NCBI GenBank assembly: GCA_021209875.1
Contig: JAGYVD010000001.1
Location: forward strand, 6,820,001-6,884,000
DNA: 64,000 bases
DNA from: Rosellinia necatrix
Taxonomy: Eukaryota > Ascomycota > Sordariomycetes > Xylariales > Xylariaceae
Direction: 5' to 3'
Below are positions 11,827 to 23,023 of this stretch, in pieces. The notes under the pieces were generated by a model. That model was given only the letters and a program-made list of their open reading frames with translations. It did not search any database and had not been told where the DNA came from. Numbering within the stretch: the stretch's first letter is position 1; each line of letters opens with the position of its first letter. Both the position numbers and the translations under genes were made by a program.

Positions 11827-12973
11827 TCATGGTAAGGATTCAGTTCTACGTTGGAAAGGGAGATTCGTGGGCCCTATCGTCGGCAGCGTTTGAGGTTTGA
11901 GGTCTATTACATCGCATACATGCGATGCCTTTCGTTTCCGACGACCAAAGTAGTCATTCTCATGCATGGTGGTAGCGGTGACCGACACAGCGGCTAGGAT
12001 ACGACAGCGGAAGGTATCATTGGGCTCGTATGGCACACGCATGTGTTGCAGTTTGATGAGAGACGGCGTGGTACGGGAGCAAGCGCGGGCCGTGGGCGGT
12101 CGGTTAGGGTGTCGGAAACGCTCGAGGAGGGGCTGAGACACACGCGCGGTGTAGACGTGCATATCTTGGTCGTCGTCGCGGTGCGTGAAGATCAGCCGCG
12201 TCTGTGGTGGAGGAAACAACATAGCACGTTAGTTTCCACGCGAGCAGGCAAGGATGGCGGCTTAGTACCACTACCGACTTGTCTGCACAGGAGCCGGTGT
12301 TTTGAGCCATGGCAATCAAGACAGCAGCAATGCAAGGCTCGTAGGGCCGGTTGGAGAGACGGCCACGGCCGACGCGGCGGAACGGCCAATTAATCTGGGC
12401 GGAGTCGAGGTAGGCAAGCATCGAGGGCCCGAGACGGAAGCTGAACAGCAGCGGAAGCCGATATGTGCGTCGCCCGACGGCCAGCTTCATGATGCAATCG
12501 TCGTAGTTGGAGAAGGGAATCGGCTTGGTGTGGAGGTCAAGGCGGGGGCTGCTACCCACGCCAACGTCGATGTCGGTGTCGACGTCAGTGTCGACGTCCT
12601 CCTGCATGGGCCTCGGCGGGGGGTTAGGGAAGGCCAGCATGGCGTTCAAGGCCGCGGCCCTCGCCCTCGGCTCGACTTCCCGGCCCATGGTTGTAATAAA
12701 GCGCTTCAGGCGGTCCTGGGGCAGGTCGGGAATGAGTGCGTGTATGGACAGCCCGTCTGTATCCCGATCGAGGTCATCCACATCGGGGTCATCCACATCG
12801 GCATTGACATTGCTCTGGAGATCGACACACAGGGCCTGTAGGTTGGCCTGTGTCCATAGTCGCGGCGGCCGCCATAACGACTTGTTGTGGGCGACGACGG
12901 CATTAAGAGAATACTGCCTGAGGTCGACGATTCTGTCGTCGTGCGTCATGATGGCCGTGGCGCCGTGGCCCAT
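11827..12973 (-). CDS. conserved fungal protein of unknown function, two exons
   Basis: No function known. Exon 1 (12973-12275) and exon 2 (12201-11827) join across a 73-nt intron (GTAGTG donor, CACAG acceptor, CTAAC branch-like site) in phase 0 to about 357 residues. Recognisable blocks are VDLRQYSLNAVV and LWRPPRLWTQANLQALC near the N-terminus, then LLFSFRLGPSMLAYLDSAQI, PYEPCIAAVLIAMAQ, and in exon 2 DMHVYTARVSQPLLERF and VPYEPNDTFRCRIL. I recognise these as a widespread uncharacterised ascomycete family, often found in several copies. Two Asp/Val-rich tracts (DVDDPDVDD and DVDTDVDTDIDVGVG) look like expansions. The start is uncertain: conserved-looking sequence (VTVIFADTETTSGM) extends upstream of the first ATG at 12973, so a 5' exon may be missing from this model. 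Confidence 0.7.
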
Positions 12974-15900
12974 GCCGCTGGTGGTCTCGGTATCGGCAAA
13001 TATGACTGTCACAGCAGCTACGCAGGTCTCGCCCGGGTTCTAATCCTAACATCGCTGATACCGTAGATCGATTCGAGGTGTATGTAACGCAGTAGAGAAG
13101 CGAGAAACAAGGGATGCGCTTGCGCAGCTGTACGCCAGCTCACTGAGGGACCTGGATGGGCGCTGGACCCGCCCACCCGCAGCAGTGGTCTAGTGTACAC
13201 TAAATCTAGGCTGTGGGGACTCGGTTTGGTGGGTCGGGCGTTGGGCCTCCCCCCACATCTGCCCACAGTCCCCCCATGTCTAGACGCAGTGGATCAATTT
13301 GTTCTAACTAGGTGCAACTTACAAGCAGGACTTGAAGTCATTTCACGCATCATTTTCTACACACTGAATTGCGACCCGCGCACTTGACCCGCGCACTTGA
13401 CCCGCGCACTTGGCCCGCGCACTTGTCTCTTCATTATCCGACGATAAATCCTGAAATTGGCGGAAACCAGAGAACTATGTCGAATGGAATCGTTCATATC
13501 TCTACCCTCTCAAGGGATATTAGCCTCGCAAAGATATGTAAGGCCGACGTGCTCAACTATACAGCAGGAATTGTAACCTGCCTGCTTAGTTTCGAAGGAG
13601 AGGGCTATCATTATCTTCTCGCTGTAAAATAATGAGAGCGCCATGTCATATAGATTTATTAATCATGGTAGTTAGTGTTAAAAAGTTTGACTTAACCAAA
13701 TGTGAGATTGCTAGGTGCGTCGTGATCCAAAAGGTCGGAAGGTCGTCAGTAGGCTTCGATGCAGCTACTTACTACCGTGACTACAAAGCCATACTTTATA
13801 TGGCCTGCCCTTCTATAAAGGAGATGAAGGCCTGGAGAGTCTAATACCAGTCCGCGACGGAATTGTATCCTCCTCCCACGGGATTGCTTGCTTCACGTCT
13901 CTCGACTTACTCGACAAAGGAATCTAAGAGATATCCATTAACCAGTAGCAATAAGCTTTACACCCCTAACCCAAAGGAGAATCTATACTACAGATTCCGA
14001 TCAGTTTCGACCTGGCGATGAAGTTTAGGGGCGATTTCGAACGTTGGAGTGCTCAGACTCATCGGTCTGACAGAAGTAAGAACTTATAACATCAGAACAG
14101 CGCATCGGACAGTCTAAGAGCAAACAACTACATCGTTATGCTGCCGTTACCTAACGAACCTGCCTCTTTAACGAAAAAAACTATATTACCCGCCCCCTTA
14201 AACGAGCTGTAAGTCTTGTCGACCTCCGTTTTATTAACTCGATTCCTTACTTTGTTAGTTACTAGCGCCTAGGAATTGCCACCCTTGGCTCAGCGCGGGC
14301 AATTTCTATGTTAATTACTAACCGAGAAGGCAGGCTCTACTTAACACTGCCCTGGACCAGACAAGCTGGACTGTTGTTGTGAGGAACTGGCCCTGCGAAC
14401 TGTTGTGGACGGCTTGGTGGGTTTAATAGATATAAAAGAGCTTTATATGTTACAGGCGGAAATTCAATGCTATGCCTATACTTGTTTTGATGCCCAAAGA
14501 GAGGCACGGGGGGTAAGAGAAAGGGCGCTATGCTGATACTACGGGGGAAAACCGTGCTCTACTTTTATAGAGAGAAGCCGGTAAGATAGAGACGGCTCCA
14601 AAATAAGACGGCTGATGCGATTTTTAGGTCGACTGATAGCCTGGGATGTATTTGTACGGGGCTGTCTACAGGTAAGCAGAACATAGATAGTCGTAAGTAA
14701 TAATGCGCCAATTTTATCCAACTCCGAACTTCTCTCGCCATGACCCCGCTACCTAGTGCCATGACGCAGCGGAAGAAAGCGCCCCAGGAATCCTTCATAA
14801 GAGGCTAGGCTTTGCATACCTTCCGTAGAATCAATCACCTGCAGTAGTTGCATGCGCATAGTAGGCATTAAATTCATTAAAGCTTAGATTGTTGAAAACC
14901 ATGCTTCTGTTTGAACCACATACGTGTCTCCCAGAGTTGACAGGCAATACAGCGAAATGATAGATTTGAGGTGTACGCACGAATTAGCATTTTCCAACCC
15001 CACATGATAAACATCATAAAAAAGCAATGTTAGAGCACCAGGAATATAACTCCCCCAGAGGTTCCATTCATTCTAACCCAGCAATATGATAGGAACCGCG
15101 GTAATGATGAAACATATTTGTCCTATAAGAAGGTCTCGAACCTTTCAGCATAGAAGTACGTCTTGGGACGCGCCAGGCAAGATGTGACCTGAAAAGATGC
15201 AAGAAAGTGCATATTATACATCAGGATAATTAAACAACACGGACCCTCAAACCCAAGTATTAGTAAAATAGAGCCGGTGGGAACGAAGAAAGAAAATCTT
15301 CGTGATGTTATCTAGCTAGTGATACCCCATCGTGAGCTACATGATGAGATGATCGGACTTTGTAAAAGCTGCTCCATTCGTGTCGCGGGAAAAAACGATG
15401 TTGTAAATCTTGATTAGAATTAACAATTTAGTTATATGACACCCCGCGACAATTCATATCTAATCTTTTCGGGCTACCGTATTTAAACAACACCACGTAG
15501 TTGACCATACTTTAGGTGCCTATCTTCAACCATGGCCAAGTCATCTTCAAGCTTATGCCTGTATTTTCGCACATGATCTTAGTAGCGAATTTGACGGTCG
15601 TGGGGGCAGTGAAGGACCCCCGGTTTAACTGGCATAATATTAGTAATGCCATAGATGTATGATCCAATCAATCACCATAAGCAAATACTGAGATAACAGC
15701 ATCGCCAATCGGGTTTTGCGTTTATGTCTTTTTGGCCCCCAAGATCGGGTCTGTTCCATTGATGCTCGCACTTACTTGCAAGTACTTACATAACCGCTAC
15801 CCTTACTCCTGACTACAGTGGTGTAGCCTGGGTAGTTGCCCTGACATGATGACTCGCCTTGCCTAGTTTAGTTTAGGATTCTAAACGGGTTGCTGACTGG

Positions 15901-18193
15901 TTGGTGAATTCACCCACATAAACAGCTAGCTGTGTGCTCTTGTTCTATGCATGGCCCCGTACAATGCATCCGCTCTTCCCCGCTAGCCCAGATAAATATT
16001 CCGTCCTAACCACATCGCTTTAAGTGCTCACTTGGCGACAACACCTTTAAAATAATCCGCGCAAATATACACGGCCCCTACTGGCATTGATAGTTGATAA
16101 ATTGATGAGATTTTCGCACTTGGCTTCATGTATCTTTAAATGCAAACCTTTTATCAGGTGCGCAGGCCTCGTCTAGCAGTGCTTGGCAAAGGCGTCGCTG
16201 ACTTAGCACTTAAAGGGGTATAACCACATATCCCGAAGTATCACGATCGTTCCAACGCCCTCGACAAACTCATGCCCTGCACTCTTCGCAGCTAGGGCTG
16301 CACAGTGACCAATGAGTTAGCTCATGGAAGAGGCCCAGAAGGGGAACATCTGAATACGGCACTTTCAGGATGCCTGTGCGTCGGGGGATATGTTCCAGAC
16401 GATAAAGAGGAGCATATATACCCCGACTTCTACCTGTGTTGCTACACCGGGCAATACCGAGGAGATATGGTCCGAATGGCCTATCGCATCCGAATGAGCC
16501 ATGCGGTTGGGCGTGCATCAGAATCACTGGCACGTCCGAGATGGAGGGCTCGCCGAGCGAGTTTGAGGTCCATATATTCAACATTTGCAGGAATAAAAAG
16601 GAACAATGCTAAAATAAACAAGACACTGACACGGGATAATTCCAATGCCTCAAATCCTGTGCGGGCAAGTCTGGCATCGGCTGTCTTCCTAGAGACAACA
16701 CCGGACATCCTGGAGCATCCGCCTGCGTCAGTTACGATCTGACCGTATTTACCAGCCGACCTCTTAGATATGTACCCCAAGGATTGTGGCACGGCCTAAG
16801 CATGGCAGTGGGAAAAGGATTGTGTCTTGTCCCGGCCGTTTTTAGATAAGTAGTAGGTTGAGGAGGATAGAGACGAAACCGAGGGGGACTTAGGGGGTGT
16901 TACCCCTATTTCTGCATACTCTTTTGTTTTCCTGTCAAAGTTCCTTAGCCAGTCTACATATGTATCTGTAGGCCCCAGGCTGACTTTAGTAGTCCTCGGG
17001 ACCAAGTATGGACATAGCTTACCTAGGCAGTTTTGAATTAAGCGACGGGACAGACCGTTGACCGTTCTATAACTAGCTTCCTTCTAAGACGGATCTGATA
17101 AATCGGGAATAAGATCGGCGTCGTGATAAATTGGGATAAGGATAAGGATAATGATAAGGTTAAAAAAAAAAAGGATGGTCGCCTGCCAGCTATTATCTGT
17201 CACTTGGAAGGTAATTGAAAATATAGAGTTGATTATTTATTGAAGGGACGTTAATACCGAACCATACAACTCGGATTATCTATTGTTTTACTAATTTTGA
17301 GGGGTGGAGGCTCGCCCTTGTTGGACCACAGGGTTATCGGATTATAACTCGGTATCCCTATGCCGACTGTTTGGGCTGTTGTCCCCTCAGCTTTTGTTCG
17401 TGCAAGCTCTATATATATGTTCATTGCTCGCACAGCCTCTACCCTTCCAGTGTATCGCCTGGAAACTCCGTCATGTTCCAGCATTCGTGTACAGACCCCA
17501 GCCTGAGGTAAATCCATAAAACTGTGGCGCTTAACCGATCAATGATGCAATGCGGTAGATCCGCCTGTGCTCGCGCCGGTGGTTGGTAGTACCTAAGGCT
17601 CTCCGTGCATTGCGCTGAGACCGTATATCTAGCTATGCGATGTCGTGGAAAATGTTATGCGGCATCTAAGAGCCTGGCGAAAATACGGGGTTTGGTATGA
17701 CTCGCGTGACGTGCCGCTCCGATTAGTTGGTCAAAATGGAATATATGCAAAATATACTAGGAAGGTCGCTACCCCGTATATGATTTTCGTCCTCCGACTC
17801 AATCCCTTTTGTAAGAACCTTCGCGGGTCATAACCGGAGTTGAGCAAAGCGTGCCCTACGAAGTCTAAAATGCGAAAGATGCTAGCCAACAAATGAGCAT
17901 GTACGGTCTTTTTCACTACTATGAGACGAACGAAAGGGGTAAGCACAGGCTAGAGGAAAGGCTTACAGATTTATCAAAAAAACGCCAAACCCGAACCTTG
18001 GAAGTAATCCCTGGCCAGTCCGGTACGCGACAGTTGTGCGGGCAGAGTAGGCGACTGGAGGTATCCGCAATATAGTCAATATCAATTCTGCGAAGAGGAG
18101 CCTGGTGTATTTGATCTCGTTATTGGTGCAGATGCGGCATATGAAAACGACGACAGAAATCATGGCCAGCACAAAATCGATCTGGATAACACA
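12974..18193. other. 5.2-kb gene-free interval
   Basis: No gene is supported. It holds a 13-bp tandem repeat (13374-13425) and many short frames with no motifs. From about 13.4 to 18.1 kb the sequence is less GC-rich than the flanking genes and rich in TA steps, compatible with old repeat-derived DNA. I cannot name an element: no terminal repeats or reverse-transcriptase/transposase motifs were seen. The longest open frame (16305-16742, +) has no coding features. Confidence 0.5.
13374..13425. repeat. 13-bp tandem repeat, four copies
   Basis: Unit ACCCGCGCACTTG occurs at 13374, 13387, 13400 and 13413. The first three are exact and the fourth starts with G instead of A. It is a short minisatellite in intergenic DNA. 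Confidence 0.95.
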
Positions 18194-18880
18194 TTAGGGA
18201 GTGCCAGAAGGAGAGGGAGAGTGTAGGGTCGAGAGGCGTACGCTGGAAGGGATTAGGATACCCTGCTGATGTTTATAGCGCGTCCATGCCAAAACGGCAC
18301 AGAGAACCCCAATGCCGAACTGTAAGACAGCCATGGCCATCCACAAGACGAGAACAAGTCGTCTCCTGGCGCGGCATGCGGCGTGGAGCCGGTCAATGCC
18401 ATCGTCGCGGCCATTATTCACGACAGGCCAGTTGCAGAAATGGCATATGTAGCCCTCATCGCCGTTTGCTATTTGGACAACGGGCCAAGGGTTAATGTGA
18501 TAATCCACAGTGATGCGCTTACTCCAGCAGCGAAAACATACAGACCGCCACAGGACGGGGTCTATGTCCTTGTCGACAACCAGACGATCGAGCCCGGGCG
18601 TGGCCAGACACTCGTAACAACAGGCGGCCAGGGCCAAGCTAGCGCGGCCGTTGCGGATGAAGAGCTTACGAACGAGATCCGAGTTGATCACGTGATAGTA
18701 AAGGCCGCTCGTCCGCCGCAACTGCAAGAGACCCTCGAGATCCAGATGCGAGATAATGAGATAGTGAAGCTCCAAGGGTAGGCTGAGCAGATCGCTGATG
18801 GATGACTTGGTGGGAATTGGTGCCTGTGAACTGCGGCTGTTGTAAATGCTCAGCTCGTAGCCCGTGTCATACGTGGCCAT
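18194..18880 (-). CDS. F-box protein with cysteine pairs and a C-terminal membrane helix
   Basis: Single exon, 228 residues, ATG at 18880. An F-box-like motif lies at about 26-65 (SISDLLSLPLELHYLIISHLD, then LLQLRRTSGLYYHVI); F-boxes recruit substrates to SCF ubiquitin ligases through Skp1. Cysteines then occur in pairs: 87/88/91, 115/118 and 146/149, plus 169, suggesting a zinc-binding fold. A hydrophobic segment at about 174-199, preceded by Arg residues, is a likely membrane anchor placing the rest in the cytoplasm. F-box plus cysteine pairs plus TM helix is an architecture I recall from other ascomycetes, but no substrate is known. No intron is needed. The upstream region is low-complexity GATGGC repeat. 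Confidence 0.8.
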   Translation of the reverse strand: MATYDTGYELSIYNSRSSQAPIPTKSSISDLLSLPLELHYLIISHLDLEGLLQLRRTSGLYYHVINSDLVRKLFIRNGRASLALAACCYECLATPGLDRLVVDKDIDPVLWRSVCFRCWSKRITVDYHINPWPVVQIANGDEGYICHFCNWPVVNNGRDDGIDRLHAACRARRRLVLVLWMAMAVLQFGIGVLCAVLAWTRYKHQQGILIPSSVRLSTLHSPSPSGTP

Positions 18881-18899
18881 GGTGGCGACCTGGCCGATG

Positions 18900-19035
18900 A
18901 ACGGAGACGGCCAAGGCGATGAAAATGACGATGAGACGGCCGATGGCGGATGCGGATGGCGGATGGCGGATGGCGATGGCGATGGCGATGCCGATGCCGA
19001 TGAGACGATGACGATGGCGATGAGAATGAGAGAAA
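18900..19035. repeat. GATGGC/GATGCC imperfect hexamer repeat
   Basis: GATGGCGGATG and GATGGCGATG units recur just upstream of the F-box start codon, so they probably lie in its promoter or 5' UTR. Frames reading through it give only low-complexity Asp/Gly or His/Arg strings. Confidence 0.8.
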
Positions 19036-22000
19036 TGGGCGATGACAGTGGCGATGAGGCCGGACCCTGGGTTGACGGGGGGTCTTGGCGACCAGCAATT
19101 GACGGGCGAGGTGTAATGAGGGCGACAGCGACAGCGCCAGCGACAGCGACAGCTCGGACGGATGGCTGCCTATCGCTGTCGTGGCTGTTGCTGGAGCGCG
19201 GCTGGCGATCTCAACGTCGAGGCCGCTGCGGATGGCGAGAGAGAGAGGAGAGCAGTCACCAGTGAAGTCGGAATCGGGAGCTGGTCGAGAGCAGGTGCTC
19301 GCTGGGGAATGCGAACACTTTCAGAGGGGCTATTAGTGTGTCCATGAGGGCTTTGTGCAGACGATACTGCCCCAAAACGGATACACGGCAGTGATGCATC
19401 AGACAATCAGGACGGGTTCTGGCCGCGACAGCTTCGAGAGATGGGGCTAACCTGTGCCGATGATCCGGGCCAAGCCCACACCTAGGCCGACCTTTGGAAC
19501 CTCCCAACCCAGGCGAGAAAAGGACCTAACCTAGGTACCTACAGGAGGCCGCGGAGGGACCAGGTAGGTACCTACCTACCTGCCAGGTCGGGCTCCTACC
19601 CGTTGGACGCTAGACAGCAGGCACCTCCCTCTATGTTACAGCGACGCAGACGCTGAAACAGCACACCGGGTACCCACTGGACGGGGTATCACAGTCTGTC
19701 GCACACTGTATTCACTACTACCAGTGCAGCAGCAGCACCACCACCACCACTACTGCCTCCTCCACCACCTGCCACCTGGGCATGCATGCCTGGGCATATG
19801 TTGGAGGGGCCTTGGGGGCCTTAGGTAAGCCAACGCAGAAGGGAGGGACTGTTACAGTAAGGCAACAAGTGGCGTTACATAAGAAACGAATTGGCATAAG
19901 GCTGACCCAGGTACAGTGCGGGTAAACGGCGACGGACAGTGTCGCACCGCGTCTATCTGTCTGTCGCCCGCGTCCACCCACCTCCACCTTGCATGCTTGC
20001 ATGAGCAGGTCCCTTTAACTGCATACGTTCGCGCATCCCTCGCTGGCGCCTCTCTAGGTAGGTAAGTACCTAGCGCAGAACGCATCTTCGTTAATAACAA
20101 GGCAAATTACTTCATCTTGCCGATCCTCATGCTATCAATCAATAACGCCAAACCTCGTCTCAAAAGCTTGTCCAAGCCCTAACGTCATCCTACATACACT
20201 AGACGGGCAATAATGACAACCGACCTGTCTGCCCACACAATCCGGCTAGCCTAGCCCTATTGTTAGACGGCTGAAAGCAGGACTACCTCGAGACCTGGCC
20301 CGGGTTTCGTGAGTTGAGGCGTGCCAGCTCAAATCCGATCGGCCATGCCGAGCCTGCCGCCCTACTAAGGCACGTCAGTCGGTCCAGTTGAAACAGAACT
20401 AATATGCCATGATTGTGTATATCTATGTCTGTGCCTGCCCGCCAGCCTGTGTGGTGCTGATGTTCGGTATGCCGTCTCCCCCCAGGCGTCCCCCCTCCAT
20501 CCCCCCCTATCGCTCTTGAACCTGGAACTAGAACAAGCCAACTGCCTGACGTGGGCGGACCAGTCAGAGAGCCTTGAGAAATTTGGGATCACATCACGGC
20601 GACACATCATCTAAGTCGAATCCCACCTCCTCGGTGCGCTTATGCAGAAAAGAGGCGCACATCATGGCTCTACGCGAGCACGACCACTCAAAATCCAGAT
20701 CAATGGGCAGCTCTCCACCCACATCCCGGCACACCCAACCCGCTACATCAGATTATATCTCGGAAGACGGCACAGCTGATTGAGCGGTCGCGCCCATACC
20801 CGGCCCGACCGGCACTGCGGCTGCGAACCCTCTCTGATAATTACTTAATTCTTTTCTTCTTCAACACATGGGTTGAGACACGCCATCCGTCTCATTCAGC
20901 AGCAGCTATGTTGCACCGTCACGAAATATGGCCGGGGCGCCTCCAGCGTTAACTGCTCACTCTAATCACCTAGTCACGGACAACATCACCCTCCAAACCA
21001 AATGTGGTCCACGTTTCTCTGTCATACCGATCGTCCCTTCACCCGCGCGGGCTGCCGGCCTTGTACGTGTACGCTGAGGTTGGGGAGCCCAATATGCTCC
21101 AATTTGGTAAGACAGCGTGAGGTACGTATTGCAATATTCATGAATATTCATAAAGGGGATGTTATCTAGTTCTCCGGGTAGTGTTGCCGCTCGCTACAAA
21201 GATCCTCCCCCAAAAAACCATGAGCCTATCAAAAGAGGATTTTCTTAATATCATGTGTTTTCGGTCTCATTGGGCGGTTGGTTGGTCGTTCCCCTTTGAT
21301 TTGAATGTGAGGACTGTGTGTGGGTGACAAATGCCGAGTCAAGCTTCTATAATCACTATAGTCTTTTCATCCTGGCGAGGCGGATATCACGGTGGCAGAT
21401 TCGTGTGAGGGGTTGGCCGATATCCTCGACAGAAAGGTGGTACCGACACCAATGGGAAACCAAGTGTGTCATAACTAGTGGCTATAAGAATCGGCATACC
21501 CATGTCTGCAGATATGGCCGTCGCTCCCTGGTGCACTATAATGTGCGCCATATTGGAGAATATCGGACATCACAGATTTCTGCTCGTCCTAATGGCATCT
21601 GTACGCTGGCGGCCGGGGCCAAGCAAGCACATGACCGAAAACGCACTGTCCAGGCTCTTCCAACACCGACGTACATGGCACCCGTTGGGTCGAAAACGCA
21701 TTGACTATCGTAATGAGTTAAATCTTCCAAGGGTTACGTATGAGAGAGGGATATGACCGGCACGCACTAACCGTCGGATCGTTCGAGATATCATTTACCA
21801 CGTTACTGGACAGGCCCCAGGCCGAGAACCGACGCAAGTCGAATATGTGCACATTAGCCGAACTCCGTGAAAACAAGCACCGGAGAATACGACTTGGCTA
21901 GTCGAAGTAGTCTGATCTAATGTCTTAACCCATGCGTGGACGATCGTTTGCGGACTTGCATGCCAACCCCATCCCAGAAACTCAACACGTGATCATTGTA

Positions 22001-23023
22001 TGCAACAGAAGTGCGTACTTTGTGGTGGTATGTATCGACTTTGCTGGGAATATATTTGAATAGCGTCTTCAACCCTCGTCCGAGCCGGCGGATAGGGGGT
22101 TGGCTTAACGCTGGCTTTGCCACTTGCCGTCGGTTCTTCCTCGGTTCTTCGTCGGATGAGATCCCTTGACTTGTAGCACAGAGCAATGCAGGCAAGGCTT
22201 GACAATCTCGCCAATCTATAGTAAGGGCTGGACGATGTTTCGGGTCCGAGCAGATGAAGACAAGCCACCGCACTCAACTCAAGGCATTAGCGCAGAAAGG
22301 ACGCCAGCAGCATTTCCACAGCGGTAGGACTGAAATACAGCCGGTGCACGGCATCATACCACCTACTCGTTGATTATTTCTCTCTCTCTCTCTCTGGACT
22401 TAGCAGTATAACTGAAATTCCACCCCGAACGTATGGGCCACTACCTTGGTGATCTTACTTTTGAGGGTAGGTATGTCCTCAATCACCCTTCGACCATGCC
22501 AAATAAGTAGTAAACCTACAGGGAGCCTATGCTTCGACGCGGGCTGAAGGCCGATAACAGATCAAAAGCAATAATAAAACTCATCCCTGACTGGGTGAAA
22601 TTGACGGTACTCTGTAAAACCAACAGCCGAGGAACACGCCTTGTTGCGATACAGCCGCGCGAAGTTACAAACCTGGCGCCCAAGCGATCAAAAACACTTA
22701 CCTAGCTTCTGGTACTATAATTTTATTGCAGGCTCAGTGGGCGGGTGCGCTCTTCCGCGGGATCAACCACCTGTCTAACGAGGCTCATATAATCCCGGGA
22801 CTAATCAATATACTTAGTCAATCTACCGCCTCGGTAAATGCACAAGATTTGGCATTACCCCTTTACTTGCATGACACGAGAAAGAATCCAATAGGGTAGG
22901 CGGATGGACCATGGGTATATCCTGCAGAGCAGGGCTGGGCAGCCATAGGCGAGTCCCAACAAGCCGGAAGCCGGCCAAAGTCCTTATATACGGACCATCC
23001 CCGTGATCATCCAAGCCAATAAA
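19036..23023. other. intergenic, repeats and promoter of the TPR gene
   Basis: No gene is supported. Notable contents are ACCT/AGGT palindromic clusters (19530-19585 and 20053-20075), CAC/CCT triplet runs around 19725-19770, and a short TC repeat near 22379-22397. A small frame ending in SEDGTAD at 20783 (+) is below the level I would call a gene. A TATA-like TTATATA at 22984-22990 precedes the TPR gene. Confidence 0.5.
22984..22990 (+). promoter_or_regulatory. TATA-like element of TPR gene
   Basis: TTATATA lies only 34 bases before the chosen ATG at 23024. That leaves a very short 5' UTR, so either transcription starts very close to the ATG or the match is fortuitous. Confidence 0.35.

Noticed and set aside
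12507..13043. Plus-strand frames opposite the conserved gene at 11827-12973
   Set aside because: Antisense shadows; the minus strand carries the conserved blocks and the splice-consistent model.
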